Source of the DNA: Bacteroidales bacterium
GTDB lineage: Bacteria; Bacteroidota; Bacteroidia; Bacteroidales; GCA-2711565
NCBI GenBank assembly: GCA_029938505.1
Contig: JAOZUV010000105.1
Span: forward strand, 1 to 7,015
Direction of reading: 5' to 3'
Length of the DNA stretch: 7,015 nucleotides
Part shown: positions 6,712 through 7,015 of the stretch, in pieces
Layout: every line of letters begins with the position of its first letter
How positions within the stretch are numbered: the first letter of the stretch is position 1
Notes under the pieces: model-generated
What the model was told of the DNA's origin: nothing
What the model saw: only the letters and a program-made list of their open reading frames with translations
Database searches by the model: none
Made by a program: the position numbers and the translations under genes

Positions 6712-6840
6712 ATTTTACGTAACAAATATGTTAATAAATGTTAATATTATTATGTTTCATAAGGGCTACCAATTCCATAAATTTACATTTACAAACAAAA
6801 AATTTAGGAATCAAACAACCAAAAATTTAAACAAGCGCTT

Positions 6841-7015
6841 ATGAAAAAGTATTACAAGTTTTTTATGATTGTTGTTATCACATGCTTTAGCAGTGCAATT
6901 TTTGCACAAGGTGTAACAACATCCGGTATCAATGGTAAAGTTATCGATGAACAAGGAGAGGCTTTACTTGGTGCAACAGTACTTCTTACTGAAACATCGA
7001 CAGGTACATTCTACG
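6841..7015 (+). CDS. N-terminus of a second TonB receptor-like outer-membrane protein (3' end outside window)
   Basis: An open frame of 58 codons from the ATG at 6841 runs off the right edge. Residues 1-22 are a clear signal peptide (MKKYYKFF, hydrophobic core, likely cleavage after AIFA). Then comes GVTTSGINGKVIDEQGEALLGATV (24-47), the start of a carboxypeptidase-regulatory-like beta domain. It continues with LLTETSTGTFY. QGVTTS-I-GKV...GE.L.GATV followed by a SGT-Y pattern is typical of the large Oar-like TonB-dependent receptor family in Bacteroidota, but plug and barrel are not in view, so the assignment rests on the N-terminus. It has its own 185-base upstream gap and no riboswitch of its own. 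Whether it is co-transcribed with the preceding receptor is unclear. The start is chosen by the signal peptide. Confidence 0.8.
   Translation, partial: MKKYYKFFMIVVITCFSSAIFAQGVTTSGINGKVIDEQGEALLGATVLLTETSTGTFY

Noticed and set aside
1..7015. CRISPR arrays, insertion sequences, tRNA or rRNA genes, phage or toxin-antitoxin modules
   Set aside because: None of their signatures was seen: no regularly spaced repeats, terminal inverted repeats, transposase motifs or RNA gene cores.

Overview
The window looks like an AT-rich piece of a Bacteroidota chromosome, probably an anaerobic or facultative member of the Bacteroidales/Marinilabiliales type. The genus cannot be fixed from this sequence. Signs are the Bacteroidota-style 7TM-HD protein, the SH3-NlpC/P60 peptidase typical of the phylum, TonB receptors with an N-terminal carboxypeptidase-regulatory-like domain, start codons preceded by A-rich DNA rather than Shine-Dalgarno sites, and a promoter matching the phylum consensus (TTTG, about 19 bases, TAnnTTTG).

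Layout. 1-1322 (minus strand): N-terminal two thirds of a 7TM-HD phosphodiesterase of the PgpH family, cut by the window edge. 1323-1431: divergent promoter region. 1432-2211 (plus): a cytoplasmic-looking SH3-C40 cysteine peptidase. 2212-2418: intergenic. 2419-3727 (plus): a two-gene operon, an unusual thioredoxin-fold protein followed 4 bases later by a thioredoxin reductase-like flavoprotein. 3728-4063: a complete regulatory leader with promoter, FMN riboswitch (RFN element) and intrinsic terminator. 4064-6655 (plus): a full-length TonB-dependent receptor directly under that riboswitch. 6656-6840: intergenic with imperfect direct repeats. 6841-7015 (plus): start of a second TonB-receptor-like outer-membrane protein, cut by the window edge.

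The most notable part is 3753-6655. An FMN riboswitch followed by a strong terminator and then a lone outer-membrane TonB receptor implies that the receptor is made only when FMN is scarce. The simplest reading is an energised outer-membrane importer for riboflavin, another flavin or a flavin-containing compound. The second point of interest is the redox pair at 2419-3727. The thioredoxin-like protein has displaced cysteines (CC, six residues, C) instead of WCGPC. The reductase keeps CATC and the FAD motifs but lacks the arginine-rich motif that normally recognises NADPH. Together they look like a specialised thioredoxin system whose electron donor is uncertain.
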